From CALHVX01 sp051027215 (GTDB taxonomy: Bacteria > Pseudomonadota > Gammaproteobacteria > Pseudomonadales > Azotimanducaceae), in contig JBPCXR010000340.1 in NCBI GenBank assembly GCA_051027215.1, forward strand, positions 29,688 to 93,687: a stretch of DNA of 64,000 nt, read 5' to 3'. Both the position numbers and the translations under genes were made by a program. A model generated the notes under the pieces. It saw only the letters and a program-made list of their open reading frames with translations, made no database searches and was not told the origin of the DNA. The first letter of the stretch is position 1; each line of letters starts with the position of its first letter. Below, piece by piece: positions 16,969-26,353 of the stretch.

Positions 16969-18462
16969 GTGGATATCGCGATTCGCAACGCGCAATTGAT
17001 CGACGGTCTGGGCTCGGCGCCACGTGTTGCGGATCTAGGCATTAACGCAGGGCGCATCGCTGCTATAGGTCAGGTCGGCCCAGCGCAGACGGATATTGAC
17101 GCTAGTGGTCGGGTATTAGCTCCCGGCTTCATCGACACCCACGCTCATGACGACGGCGCGTTCTTACGCCATCCCGACATGCACTTTAAACTCGCTCAGG
17201 GGGTAACGTCTGTGGTCAGCGGCAATTGCGGCTTCAGCGCGATTCCTAACGCACCGCAAGCTGACCGGCGTCGGGCCAGCGGCGGTATTCTGGCGGGCCT
17301 AAAAGGCGAGTTTCGAGATTTGGCTGGGTACTTCGATGCGGTAATGGAGCACGACCCAGCGATCAATAACATGATGTTGGTGGGTCATAATACCGTTCGT
17401 GGACTTGTCATGGGTGACGACAAGCGCGCACCAACCCAAGCAGAGCTACGGCAAATGCAAGCACACATTCGCCGCGCTCTCGAACAAGGTGCCTGCGGAT
17501 TCTCTACGGGATTGATCTACCATCCTGGTCGTTACAGCGATACTGACGAAGTGGTAGCGCTCGCCAGCGTCGCGCAAGAGTACGATGCGCTCTACACCAC
17601 ACATATGCGCAACGAAAGCGATCGTTTACTCGAAGCAGTCGATGAGAGTCTCGACATCGCCCGCCGCAGTGGCGTTCATCTACACATCTCTCATCACAAA
17701 GCGGCCGGCGAGCCTAACTGGGGCAAAGTCAGCACATCGCTTGCGAAGATTGACGCCGCCTTGGCGGCCGGTGACCGCGTCACCCTCGATGTTTACCCCT
17801 ACACCGCAGGCAGCGGCCGAATGATTGAGTATTTCAATCTCGATAACCCCAGCGAAGCCTTCGCGCGCGTGATCCGCATTGCCAGTTGCCCGGCGTTCCG
17901 GGAATTCGAAGGACGCATGCTGGTAGACATTGCAGCAGAAAGAAATCTGAGTCTCGCTGACGCGGTGCGACTTATTCTTACGGCACCCGGCGGCGAAGGT
18001 ACGCTGTGCATTCACTTCATCATCGATGAAGCAGATATCGAGACGAATCTCACCCATGCAGACATGATGGTCGGCAGCGACGGCATACCGGACTTGCGCG
18101 GACGACCGCACCCCCGACTGTTCGGCACGTTTCCACGGGTTCTCGGGCGCTATGTGCGAGAGCGTGGCTTGCTCTCACTCACCGAAGCCGTGCGCCGTAT
18201 GACCAGCCTGCCAGCACAACTTTTTGGCATGGTTGAACGAGGGCAGCTCAGCGAAGGCTATTGGGCCGACTTGGTACTGTTCGATCCACAGCAGATCCGC
18301 GACACGGCGACCTATGATGAACCCCAGCAGACCCCGGAGGGTATTGATCTGGTTATCGTCAACGGCGAGCTGGCTTGGTCGGACGGTGCGCAGGCACCCA
18401 CCCGAGCGGGGAAAATGTTGCGTTTTCGACGCAGTGCACACGGCGAAGATACTATGCCTTGA
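16969..18462 (+). CDS. N-acyl-D-amino-acid deacylase / D-aminoacylase family amidohydrolase
   Basis: A 497-residue zinc amidohydrolase of the D-aminoacylase family, which removes acyl groups from N-acyl-D-amino acids or related amides. It shows IRNAQLIDGLG at the N-terminus, the metal motif DTHAHDDG (HxH), the family Cys ligand region VVSGNCGFSAIP, GHNTVRGLVMG, STGLIYHPGRYSDTDE, and HISHHKAAGEPNWGK. The start is GTG at 16969 with AAGGAAA just upstream and 13 bases after the GMC stop, so it belongs to the selenoprotein operon. The true substrate may be another cyclic or acylated amide, as many family members are mis-assigned. Confidence 0.9.
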   Translation: MDIAIRNAQLIDGLGSAPRVADLGINAGRIAAIGQVGPAQTDIDASGRVLAPGFIDTHAHDDGAFLRHPDMHFKLAQGVTSVVSGNCGFSAIPNAPQADRRRASGGILAGLKGEFRDLAGYFDAVMEHDPAINNMMLVGHNTVRGLVMGDDKRAPTQAELRQMQAHIRRALEQGACGFSTGLIYHPGRYSDTDEVVALASVAQEYDALYTTHMRNESDRLLEAVDESLDIARRSGVHLHISHHKAAGEPNWGKVSTSLAKIDAALAAGDRVTLDVYPYTAGSGRMIEYFNLDNPSEAFARVIRIASCPAFREFEGRMLVDIAAERNLSLADAVRLILTAPGGEGTLCIHFIIDEADIETNLTHADMMVGSDGIPDLRGRPHPRLFGTFPRVLGRYVRERGLLSLTEAVRRMTSLPAQLFGMVERGQLSEGYWADLVLFDPQQIRDTATYDEPQQTPEGIDLVIVNGELAWSDGAQAPTRAGKMLRFRRSAHGEDTMP

Positions 18463-18519
18463 CTTGTTCCTGCCAAAGCCTCAGCCTGCGCGCCGCGTGT
18501 CTAACACGGAACCCCTGCT

Positions 18520-19863
18520 GTGACGGACACAGACTTTACATCTCTCGGCTTAGCCGAGCCCCTGCAACGAGCGCTCAGCGACGCCGGCTACCAAACGCCG
18601 ACGCCAATTCAGCAGCAGGCCATTCCTGCACTGCTGGCAGGCGAGGACTTGCTTGGCATCGCGCAAACGGGCACGGGCAAAACGGCAGCGTTCTCCCTAC
18701 CGCTGTTACACCATTTGCTTGCTAATGGACGCACAGCTAAGCCTCGCCGACCGCTTGGACTGATACTGGCGCCTACTCGAGAGCTAGCGCTGCAGATCAG
18801 CGAAGAAATTGCGAAGTTCGGGCAGAACACCAAGATCCGCCAGGCGGTCATCTTTGGCGGCGTCGGCCAGAACCCACAAGTCAGGGCTCTGGCCAAAGGC
18901 CTGGAAATTCTGATTGCGACCCCAGGTCGACTGTTGGATTTGGCCAATCAAGGACACCTAAATCTGAGCAACGTTGAATTTTTGGTGCTCGATGAGGCCG
19001 ACCGGCTGCTCGACATGGGCTTCATCAAGGACGTTAAGCGCATCGTCCAACAGACGCCAAAAAAACGTCACTCTCTGCTGTTCTCCGCGACCATGCCGAC
19101 TGAGGTTGCGAAGCTGGCAAAAGAAATGCTGAAACAACCGCGAAGAGTGGAAGTGACGCCTAAGCAAGTCACGGTCAAACGAATAAAGCAGAAAGTTGTA
19201 CTCGTCGAAAATGCGCAGAAGCGCCAAGCACTGAGCAAGGTACTGAGAACTCCAGAAGTGTCGCGGGCCATAGTTTTCACACGTACCAAGCATGGCGCAA
19301 ACAAAGTCGCCCGACAGTTAGAAACCGACGGAATCAGCGCCGTAGCCATTCACGGCAACAAATCCCAAAGCGCTCGGCAGCGCGCATTGGCAAGTTTTAA
19401 GAGCGGTGACGTTTGGGTACTGGTGGCCACGGACATTGCTGCACGCGGGATCGACATCGATGGCGTATCACACGTTATTAACCACGAGCTGCCCCACGAA
19501 CCTGAAAGTTACGTGCATCGCATCGGCAGAACCGGTCGTGCTGGCGCCTCAGGCATCGCTTGGTCATTCGTAGATCCCTCAGAACGCAATCGCTTGCGAG
19601 CCGTCGAAAAGCTCATCCGCTTTAGCATCGAACGGTGGGAGCTGGCATTGCCTGAAGCGCCGCAAAGCACAGAGTCACAGCCAAATAAACGGCAGCCTAG
19701 CGAGTCACGAGAGCCTTCTCGACGTAGTCAGGGCCGAGGGCGAAGTCAGAGCCAGAGCCGCGGCAACGCTGCCAATGAAGGAGCTGGAAGTAAGCCAAAG
19801 CGTCGCCGCCGGCGGCGCAGCAACAGCCAAGGGCAATCCGCGGCGCGAGCTAACTCACGCTAG
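18520..19863 (+). CDS. rhlE: DEAD-box ATP-dependent RNA helicase RhlE
   Basis: A 447-residue DEAD-box helicase that unwinds RNA during ribosome assembly and mRNA turnover. The motifs appear in order: Q motif TPTPIQQQAIP, Walker A AQTGTGKTAAF, PTRELALQI, TPGRLLD, DEADRLLDMGF, SAT, RTKHGANKVARQL, ATDIAARGIDID and HRIGRTGRAG. The C-terminal 80 residues are a low-complexity basic tail rich in Arg, Ser and Gln (RRRRRRSNSQ), as is usual for RhlE. The start is GTG at 18520. The stop overlaps the convergent acyl-CoA dehydrogenase gene by four bases. Confidence 0.95.
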   Translation: MTDTDFTSLGLAEPLQRALSDAGYQTPTPIQQQAIPALLAGEDLLGIAQTGTGKTAAFSLPLLHHLLANGRTAKPRRPLGLILAPTRELALQISEEIAKFGQNTKIRQAVIFGGVGQNPQVRALAKGLEILIATPGRLLDLANQGHLNLSNVEFLVLDEADRLLDMGFIKDVKRIVQQTPKKRHSLLFSATMPTEVAKLAKEMLKQPRRVEVTPKQVTVKRIKQKVVLVENAQKRQALSKVLRTPEVSRAIVFTRTKHGANKVARQLETDGISAVAIHGNKSQSARQRALASFKSGDVWVLVATDIAARGIDIDGVSHVINHELPHEPESYVHRIGRTGRAGASGIAWSFVDPSERNRLRAVEKLIRFSIERWELALPEAPQSTESQPNKRQPSESREPSRRSQGRGRSQSQSRGNAANEGAGSKPKRRRRRRSNSQGQSAARANSR

Positions 19864-21062
19864 CCCGCATAGCGCCGCACCAGCTGTTTGCCCAACGCCA
19901 TCATATGCACCTGATCCGGGCCATCGGCTTGTCGGCACCAGCGCGCATAGTTGAAAGCCTCTGCCATCGGATAATCCGCGGTCAATCCACCCGCACCGTG
20001 AATTTGCATGCAGCGATCGATGACCGTTTGCGCCATCAGCGGGACCGTAATCTTGGCAGCGGCGATGTAATCTCGAGCATCCTTTGCACCCAACTCATCG
20101 ACTCGGCGAGCGGTCTTAAGCGTTAGTAAGCGTGCTTGCTCAATCTCGCTGAAGGACTTGGCCAAATCCTCCAACACCGATTGATGGTCTGCCAGTTTGC
20201 GTCCGAAGGTCTCGCGCTGTGTTGCGCGCTGACAGGCGAATTCCAACGCTCGTTGAGCACTGCCAATCAACCGCATGCAATGGTGAATACGCCCCGGGCC
20301 CAGCCGACCTTGAGCAATCTCAAAGCCGCGACCTTCACCAAGGAGGATATTTTCTTTGGGCACACGAACGTTTTCGAATAGCACCTCTGCGTGCCCTAAT
20401 GGCGCATCGTCATACCCTAAAGTCGTCAACGGCCGCACCACGGTTACCCCGGGAGTGTCCTTCGGCACCAAAATCTGGCTTTGTTGTAGATGGCGGTTGC
20501 TGTTGTCCGGGTCAGACTTGCCCATCACGATGATGATCTTGGTGCGCTCGTAGAGTGCGTTGGTAATGAACCACTTACGCCCGTTGACCACATAGCCATC
20601 GCCACTCCGTTCAATCCGGGTCCGCACATTGGTGGCGTCGCTGGAGGCTACATCCGGTTCTGTCATTGCATAGGACGAGCGAATTTCTCCAGCCAGCAAG
20701 GGCTCTAGCCACTGTGTCTTTTGCGCCGGTGTTCCGTATTTCATAAACACCTCCATGTTTCCGGTATCTGGCGCGTTGCAATTGAACACCTCAGGACACC
20801 ACAGCACCCGGCCCATGATCTCGGCCAACGGTGCATATTGTTCGTTGCTGAGGCCCCCGTGGTCGGCTGGCATCCACAGGTTCCACAAACCCGCCGACCT
20901 GGCTTCGGTCTTTAACTCCTCCATCAGCGGCACCGTGCCGAAGCGATTCCCCATGGCGTTTAGTTGTTCGTGATAGCGCGCTTCGTTGGGATAAATGTGC
21001 GCATCCATGAAGCCTTGCAACAGGTCTTGAATTTGCTCTGCAGGAGCGATGACTGAAGACAT
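19860..21062 (-). CDS. Acyl-CoA dehydrogenase family protein
   Basis: A 400-residue FAD-dependent acyl-CoA dehydrogenase. It shows SYAMTEPDVASSDATNVRTRIER (FAD-binding loop), VNGRKWFITNA, GRGFEIAQGRLGPGRIHHCMRLIGSAQRALE and the C-terminal QIHGAGGLTADYPMAEAFNYARWCRQADGPDQVH. The N-terminal pattern of NCNAPDTGNMEVFMKYGTPAQK matches the large proteobacterial group annotated as ACAD10/11-like or long-branched-chain dehydrogenases. It is a close paralogue of the one at 37131. AGGTGG eight bases upstream supports the ATG at 21062 rather than the one at 21095. Confidence 0.93.
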   Translation of the reverse strand: MSSVIAPAEQIQDLLQGFMDAHIYPNEARYHEQLNAMGNRFGTVPLMEELKTEARSAGLWNLWMPADHGGLSNEQYAPLAEIMGRVLWCPEVFNCNAPDTGNMEVFMKYGTPAQKTQWLEPLLAGEIRSSYAMTEPDVASSDATNVRTRIERSGDGYVVNGRKWFITNALYERTKIIIVMGKSDPDNSNRHLQQSQILVPKDTPGVTVVRPLTTLGYDDAPLGHAEVLFENVRVPKENILLGEGRGFEIAQGRLGPGRIHHCMRLIGSAQRALEFACQRATQRETFGRKLADHQSVLEDLAKSFSEIEQARLLTLKTARRVDELGAKDARDYIAAAKITVPLMAQTVIDRCMQIHGAGGLTADYPMAEAFNYARWCRQADGPDQVHMMALGKQLVRRYAG

Positions 21063-21183
21063 AATCGAATCCACCTGGTGGTTGGCAATGATCACTAATG
21101 CGGGCTAGTCGGCGACACCCAGTGAAGCTATTGTCTCCGACGATACCCGGTTGTGACCAGTAGTAGGAAAGTGCTACCCCCAG

Positions 21184-22164
21184 TCATTCGTCGACTGAAG
21201 CAGCTCCTCGAAAAACCTCTGTTTGTGGATGGAACGCATACCAAGCAAACCAGAAGGCTATGGTATGTACCCTTACCGCGCCCGCAGCATCGAGCGCCGT
21301 CGCGGTTTCCGCCGCTTCATCCCAGACGATCGTCACTGGTGCACCGGCAAACTCCAGCTGAAACTGGGTCAAAGCCTGGGCTCGAAGTATGCTGTACGGC
21401 AGCGCTAACGCCTGCTCACCGTCAACCAGACCGAGTACGCGCTCTTTCGGATGGAATTCCCTAGGAATGCGCGCCCCAACCTTGAAGTAGAGCCGCCTGC
21501 TTTGCTCATACCCAGCGTAGGGATCAGCACTATAGTCTCTGGCAAATCCCTGTTCCCGACTGAGCACTAGCGTCTGTGGATGCGCCCGCCGCCACTGGCC
21601 CCAATTGACATGGGACAACGGCAGTTGCGTCAGGTCTGCGCCCAGGTAGTCTCCGGAAATCGCCTGACGCTTGATTTGCGACCACAATGACTCTGTCTCT
21701 CGGTCGTAGAACAAGACGTCACTGTTGTAAAGCAAACCCGAGACGCCGAAGGTGAGTCTTTGATCGTTGATCTCGGAGCGAAAAGCCATGCCGGTGCCGC
21801 AAAGAGGGCAATAACTGATCAACACCCCTTCGTCGCCAAACTGGTCATTCACTAACTCATGCCAGTTCAAGATTTCGATGGGGTACGCGCGCGCTTCACC
21901 GCCACGCTGCACACCGAGCACGCGGGCCTGAGGCAATAGCCAATGGGCGTCCTGCGCCTCAATGAACCGCGGCTTATCAATCGCCGGAATACCGTCCCGG
22001 GGCGGACCACCCTTGAGGATCTGCCTTTGCGGCACGCTCGCGCCCTTAAGCTCGAAGCCATTGAGCTGCTTCGCCTGGGCCGCTAGTAGCGGCAGCAGAC
22101 CAGCTAAGCCTGCACAAGCCAGGAGCGTGGCAAGTACCGACGAGCGATTGAATCGATGCAGCAT
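21184..22164 (-). CDS. Secreted DUF3179 protein
   Basis: A 326-residue protein of the DUF3179 family (function unknown), exported through an N-terminal signal sequence (VLATLLACAGLAGLLPLLAAQA). Family hallmarks are ILKGGPPRDGIPAIDKPRF, RAYPIEILNWHELVND, ISYCPLCGTGMAFR with a CxxC, GVSGLLYNSDVLFYDRETESLWSQ, and the TLVLSREQGFARDYSADPY segment. The CPLC motif suggests metal or redox binding. I chose the ATG at 22164, with GGAGG five bases before it, over a longer frame from 22248. It follows the azoreductase by 122 bases in the same direction. Confidence 0.88.
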   Translation of the reverse strand: MLHRFNRSSVLATLLACAGLAGLLPLLAAQAKQLNGFELKGASVPQRQILKGGPPRDGIPAIDKPRFIEAQDAHWLLPQARVLGVQRGGEARAYPIEILNWHELVNDQFGDEGVLISYCPLCGTGMAFRSEINDQRLTFGVSGLLYNSDVLFYDRETESLWSQIKRQAISGDYLGADLTQLPLSHVNWGQWRRAHPQTLVLSREQGFARDYSADPYAGYEQSRRLYFKVGARIPREFHPKERVLGLVDGEQALALPYSILRAQALTQFQLEFAGAPVTIVWDEAAETATALDAAGAVRVHTIAFWFAWYAFHPQTEVFRGAASVDE

Positions 22165-22286
22165 TCTGGCCTCCGCAGCCCAGGCAATTTGCGCGTTAGA
22201 TTCGCCTACGTCGCTCTGGTTCAGCAGCTCCGCTTGGTTGCCAGACAATCGGCCCAGCGCGGAGTAGGGTCAGGTTACAGTCCCGG

Positions 22287-22907
22287 TTATTGCAGCGCCT
22301 TCGCCAACGTTGTGAGTCTCGTGGCCGCTTCCGCCAGTGCCGTCTCACGAACTTCCGGACCCGCCATGGTGCGCTGAATCGGCACTTCATCAATCGAGTC
22401 GATACCGACCATAGTCAGCCAGGCCCGCAAATAGGGGGATTGAAAGTCGTACGGATCTGGACCGGCATCTGTTGCGCTGTAGTCCCCTCCTCGACTGTAG
22501 ATGATGGTAGCTCGTCCTGAGGCCAGGCCTTTCATGCCTTCAGCAGCAGGCACAAAAGTCATGCCGGGGTGGGTAATCAGATCGATGTACTGTTTCAGCT
22601 TGTAAGGCACACCGAGGTTCCACATCGGAACCGACAGCAAGTAGTGATCCGCCGCCAAGAATTGCGCCACCAGCGCTTCTACCTGTTTCCAAGCGCGCTG
22701 CTCCTGCTCCGACAACGTCTCGCCGAACATGGTCTTATATTTGGCGTCTGCCATTGTTGCGGCGAATTCTGGCAATTCGGCATCGAACAAGCTCAGATTG
22801 GTGACTGCTACGGAGTTCGGCAATGCTTCTAGATAAATCTTGGCGGCGCTGCTGGACACAGATTCGCTACCGCGCGGGGAAGACTCAAGATAAAGCAGAG
22901 AGGACAT
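22287..22907 (-). CDS. azoR: FMN-dependent NADH-azoreductase / flavodoxin-fold quinone reductase
   Basis: A 206-residue flavodoxin-like fold protein of the AzoR/NQO family, which performs two-electron reduction of quinones or azo compounds using NAD(P)H and FMN. Seen are the N-terminal FMN phosphate loop LESSPRGSESVSS, the SVPMWNLGVPYKLKQYIDLITHPGMTF segment that contacts FMN and the dimer partner, and YSRGGDYSA. GGAG lies seven bases before the ATG. It is 27 bases downstream of the acyl-CoA ligase gene, so the two are probably co-transcribed. Confidence 0.9.
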   Translation of the reverse strand: MSSLLYLESSPRGSESVSSSAAKIYLEALPNSVAVTNLSLFDAELPEFAATMADAKYKTMFGETLSEQEQRAWKQVEALVAQFLAADHYLLSVPMWNLGVPYKLKQYIDLITHPGMTFVPAAEGMKGLASGRATIIYSRGGDYSATDAGPDPYDFQSPYLRAWLTMVGIDSIDEVPIQRTMAGPEVRETALAEAATRLTTLAKALQ

Positions 22908-22934
22908 TTATCACTCCGTTGGACAAAACTGAGT

Positions 22935-24560
22935 TTAGCGACTCGTCGTTGACTGACCGGACTTGAACCAGTCTTGCAAAACGAACTTCTGTATTTTGGT
23001 TGAGGACATCGGCCAGTTACTGACAAAGCGCACGTGGCGCGGCACTTTGAAGCTGGCGATGGTGCCCTGGCAGTGACCGATGACTTCTTCAGCGTCAAGG
23101 TGAGCGCCAGGGGCGAGTTCCACGAAGGCTGCCGGCACCTCGCTCAACCTTGGGTCCGGCACACCAATGACCTGAGCCATCTTGATCTGCGGATGCATAG
23201 TCAGGTGGGACTCGATCTCCAGCGCTGCAACGTTCTCGCCTCCGACTTTAAGCATGTCTTTCAGCCGACCGTGAAAGGCAATACTACCCTGCTCATCGAC
23301 GCTGCATAAATCTCCCGTGCGAAACCAGCCGTCCACAAAAGCCTCAGCATTCTTCTCTGGCGCTCGATAGTAGCCGGAAAAAACTGCATAGCCTCGAACC
23401 TGTAGTTCACCGCGCTCCCCTGGCGGTAACTGCTGCAGCGTTTCAGCATCAACAACCCTAACTTCGATGCCGTCAAATGGTACGCCACAGGTAGTCAAGC
23501 GCCGCTCCAACGATTCTTCAGGATGATTGAACGCGATAACTCCGCCAACTTCCGTAAGCCCATAAGCACCAGTCTGAACGGCTTGGGGCATGGCTTCTTG
23601 AAAGCTACGCAATACATCGGGCGGGGCCACATTATTCAATCGTTTAACGGCGCTGAGGTCCCGGCCGGCAAAGTCGGCATGGTGAATCAAATCGTTCATA
23701 ACTGTCGGAAACGCCGGAAAGGCCACGGTGGCTCGCTCCTGCTCTAGCATGGCCAGCGCAGACTTAGCTTCGAACCGCCGCATGGAAAGAGTCGCTGCGC
23801 CTGCATCAAAGCAACAGACCATGGGCAGAATGGACGACATGTGGAACATTGGTAGTGGCGTCCAAAAACGATCCTGAGCGTCGAGAAAATAGCGGCTGCG
23901 ATTCATGTTCGCGCCGTTACGAACCAGCAGATGATGGCTCAACGGGCAACCCTTTGGATGGGCAGTCGTGCCCGAGGTGTACATCATGATACAAGCAGCA
24001 TCCGGGTCTCGAGCTGTGCGGTCTGCATCGATCTGATCATCGTTCTGAGTGCTGGCCCGCTCAACAAGATCAGCTGCACTCAAAAATCCTGGCGTCTGGT
24101 CGCCCAACAGCGCGGTAAAGCGCAGCTTTGGCGCTTGTGACAGTGACAGCGCACTTGGGTCGCCGGCTTCCGCAAGACCCGGAAGCGCCGTATGCAGCAA
24201 CGCAGCAAAGTCCGCGTACTCGCTAATCTCATCGCTCGTCACCAGACCCACCAGATCCGCGTTCTCTACCACGTAGGCCAATTCCGAGGCCTTGTTTCTG
24301 GCATTAATAGGTACTGCCACACCACCACAGATCACTGCCGCCAGCAAAAACTCGATGAATTCCGGACAATTCGGCATGAGGATGCCGAGATGATCTCCGG
24401 CAACAAAACCCAACCCACGTAGCTCCCGGGCACGATCCCAGGCTTTATTCCACAAGTCCTGGTAGCTATAACGAACATCCGGGAATACCAGGGCATCCCG
24501 GTCCGGATACTTCGACACGGCAGTAGCAAGCAGAGCATCGAGATTGGGTATTTGATTCAT
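22935..24560 (-). CDS. AMP-forming acyl-CoA synthetase / ligase
   Basis: A 541-residue adenylate-forming enzyme that activates a carboxylic acid as an acyl-adenylate and then as a CoA thioester. Core motifs are MMYTSGTTAHPKGCPLSHH (A3), GAYGLTEVGGV (A5), GWFRTGDLCSVDEQGSIAFHGRLKDMLKVGGENVAALEIE (A7-A8), and a C-terminal lysine region TKIQKFVLQDW. It resembles medium- or long-chain fatty-acyl and cyclohexanecarboxylate-type ligases. It leads the minus-strand set with azoR and the DUF3179 gene. Confidence 0.93.
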   Translation of the reverse strand: MNQIPNLDALLATAVSKYPDRDALVFPDVRYSYQDLWNKAWDRARELRGLGFVAGDHLGILMPNCPEFIEFLLAAVICGGVAVPINARNKASELAYVVENADLVGLVTSDEISEYADFAALLHTALPGLAEAGDPSALSLSQAPKLRFTALLGDQTPGFLSAADLVERASTQNDDQIDADRTARDPDAACIMMYTSGTTAHPKGCPLSHHLLVRNGANMNRSRYFLDAQDRFWTPLPMFHMSSILPMVCCFDAGAATLSMRRFEAKSALAMLEQERATVAFPAFPTVMNDLIHHADFAGRDLSAVKRLNNVAPPDVLRSFQEAMPQAVQTGAYGLTEVGGVIAFNHPEESLERRLTTCGVPFDGIEVRVVDAETLQQLPPGERGELQVRGYAVFSGYYRAPEKNAEAFVDGWFRTGDLCSVDEQGSIAFHGRLKDMLKVGGENVAALEIESHLTMHPQIKMAQVIGVPDPRLSEVPAAFVELAPGAHLDAEEVIGHCQGTIASFKVPRHVRFVSNWPMSSTKIQKFVLQDWFKSGQSTTSR

Positions 24561-24635
24561 AGCGAAGGAGTGTAGAGCGGTTACCCAAGGCGCTCAAATT
24601 TGCGCCAGAGCGGCATTCACGCCAGAGTCCGGTTT

Positions 24636-25697
24636 ATGGATCCTATTAGCCAAGGCGCCATTGGCGCCGCCTTTGCGCAGTCTGCAAGCACCCATCGCCG
24701 CTTGGGCTGGATTGCCCTATTCGGCTGTATCGGCGGCTTAGCACCCGATCTGGATGTATTCATTACCTCCCGCACCGATCCATTGTTGTTCTTGGAGTAT
24801 CACCGTCAATTCAGCCATTCGCTGATATTCATTCCCATAGGTGCCTTCGCGGTCAGCACCTTGCTGGGCGCCTTGTTTCGCCATCCTCTGTCTCGGCTGC
24901 AAGCCTTCGGCGCAGCCTTCGCTGGGTATGCGACCCATGGCCTACTCGATGCTTGTACGTCATACGGCACCCAACTGTTTTGGCCATTCAGCGATCAACG
25001 CATTAGCTGGAACAACGTCTCAGTCGTCGATCCTCTGTTTACGCTACCAGTCCTGGGCCTGACACTGTGGGGCATCTGGCGCAAGCGCAGAGGTTTCGCG
25101 GTGCTGGCTATGGCTTGGGGTTTGGCCTACCTAGTGGTCGGCGTGCTCCAGCATGCTCGCGTGCGCGACGCATCGCTAGCTCTGGCTCAAACGCGAGCGC
25201 ACGCCCCACAGGACCTACTGGTAAAGCCCGCCTTCGGCAACCTGCTGCTATGGAAATCTGTTTATCGCTACGATGGTCGCTACTACGTCGACGGCCACCG
25301 GGCTGGACCAGAAGTTACCCACTGCCAGGGAGATCACATCGCGGTACTGGACATTGCTCGCGACTTACCGTCCCTGGATCCCAATAGCCAGCAAGCTCGC
25401 GACCTCGAGCGCTTTCGCTGGTTCTCCATGGGCTATCTCGCCCGTTTCGATCACGCGCTCCCAGGGCGCAGCGCCGAGGCGTCGGAGTTGATTGTTGATG
25501 TTCGCTATTCGAATCTACCTAACACTATTGCACCCATGTGGGGCATCGAGCTGAATGCCAACGGGGATCCGCAGACTCATGTTCGCTGGTGGGCATCGAG
25601 AAGCCTCAGTGCCGCTGGACGAACCGAGTTTGCTGCACTACTGGACGGTGAAAAGTGCATGAACTACCAAACCTTTGCTGAGCTTGCGCATGACTGA
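24636..25697 (+). CDS. YdjM-type membrane-bound metal-dependent hydrolase (DUF457)
   Basis: A 353-residue inner-membrane protein of the YdjM/DUF457 family. The N-terminal signature is MDPISQGAIGAAFAQS, then GGLAPDLDVF, HRQFSHSLIFIPIG and ATHGLLDACTSYGTQLFWPFS, in which His and Asp residues are the proposed metal ligands. There are about four to five membrane segments up to residue 190, then a soluble C-terminal region. The family is related to LexA-regulated ydjM of E. coli, but I see no LexA box here. I start at the ATG at 24636. Confidence 0.88.
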   Translation: MDPISQGAIGAAFAQSASTHRRLGWIALFGCIGGLAPDLDVFITSRTDPLLFLEYHRQFSHSLIFIPIGAFAVSTLLGALFRHPLSRLQAFGAAFAGYATHGLLDACTSYGTQLFWPFSDQRISWNNVSVVDPLFTLPVLGLTLWGIWRKRRGFAVLAMAWGLAYLVVGVLQHARVRDASLALAQTRAHAPQDLLVKPAFGNLLLWKSVYRYDGRYYVDGHRAGPEVTHCQGDHIAVLDIARDLPSLDPNSQQARDLERFRWFSMGYLARFDHALPGRSAEASELIVDVRYSNLPNTIAPMWGIELNANGDPQTHVRWWASRSLSAAGRTEFAALLDGEKCMNYQTFAELAHD

Positions 25698-25733
25698 GTT
25701 TATAAGTCCGCTGTTTGCTGACCGATCGACATA

Positions 25734-26312
25734 ATGAAGACGCTTACTGGCAAGGTCATTGGACGAGGTGTCTTCGGCTTCGCAGGGTTGCTGCTGCTTA
25801 CAAGCTGCCTCGGCGTCCCGGAAGGCATCAAACCCATAGAGAACTTTGAACTGGCCGATTACCTAGGGACCTGGCACGAAATTGCTCGCCTGGATCATCG
25901 CTTCGAACGCGGCCTGTCCGGGGTTACTGCCAATTACCAACGCCGATTGGACGGTGGCGTTGCCGTAGTTAACCGCGGCTACAATAGCGAAACAGGCCAA
26001 TGGAGGCAGGCCCAGGGCCGCGCCTATTTCGTCAACCAGAGTGATGTCGGTCACTTAAAGGTTTCTTTTTTTGGACCGTTCTATGGCTCCTACGTCATTT
26101 TCGAAAAAGACCCAGCAAGCCAGGTCTATGCCTTCGTCAGCGGGCCAGATCGTTCTTACCTGTGGTTTCTAGCGCGCGAGCCACAAGTTTCAGGCCAACT
26201 AAAACAACACTTCCTTGAAATCAGCCGCGCTCTCGGCTTCGCCGTGGACGAACTGGTCTGGGTCGAACAAGAACCTCTAGCTGAGTCAGCAGCGCCAACA
26301 AGCCATCCGTAG
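25734..26312 (+). CDS. blc: Bacterial lipocalin (outer-membrane lipoprotein Blc)
   Basis: A 192-residue lipoprotein. The signal peptide ends in the lipobox LLTSC (Cys25), and the mature protein carries the lipocalin GxW motif in YLGTWHEIARLDHRFERGL followed by VTANYQRRLDGGVAVVNRGYN. The characteristic FFGPFYGSYVIFEKD and FVSGPDRSYLWFLAREP strands also match Blc. Such proteins bind fatty acids or lysophospholipids at the outer membrane. It lies 36 bases after the YdjM-type gene. Confidence 0.94.
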   Translation: MKTLTGKVIGRGVFGFAGLLLLTSCLGVPEGIKPIENFELADYLGTWHEIARLDHRFERGLSGVTANYQRRLDGGVAVVNRGYNSETGQWRQAQGRAYFVNQSDVGHLKVSFFGPFYGSYVIFEKDPASQVYAFVSGPDRSYLWFLAREPQVSGQLKQHFLEISRALGFAVDELVWVEQEPLAESAAPTSHP

Positions 26313-26353
26313 ATTTGGTTAAACTGCGTAACCCTGAAATACACGGATCGGAT

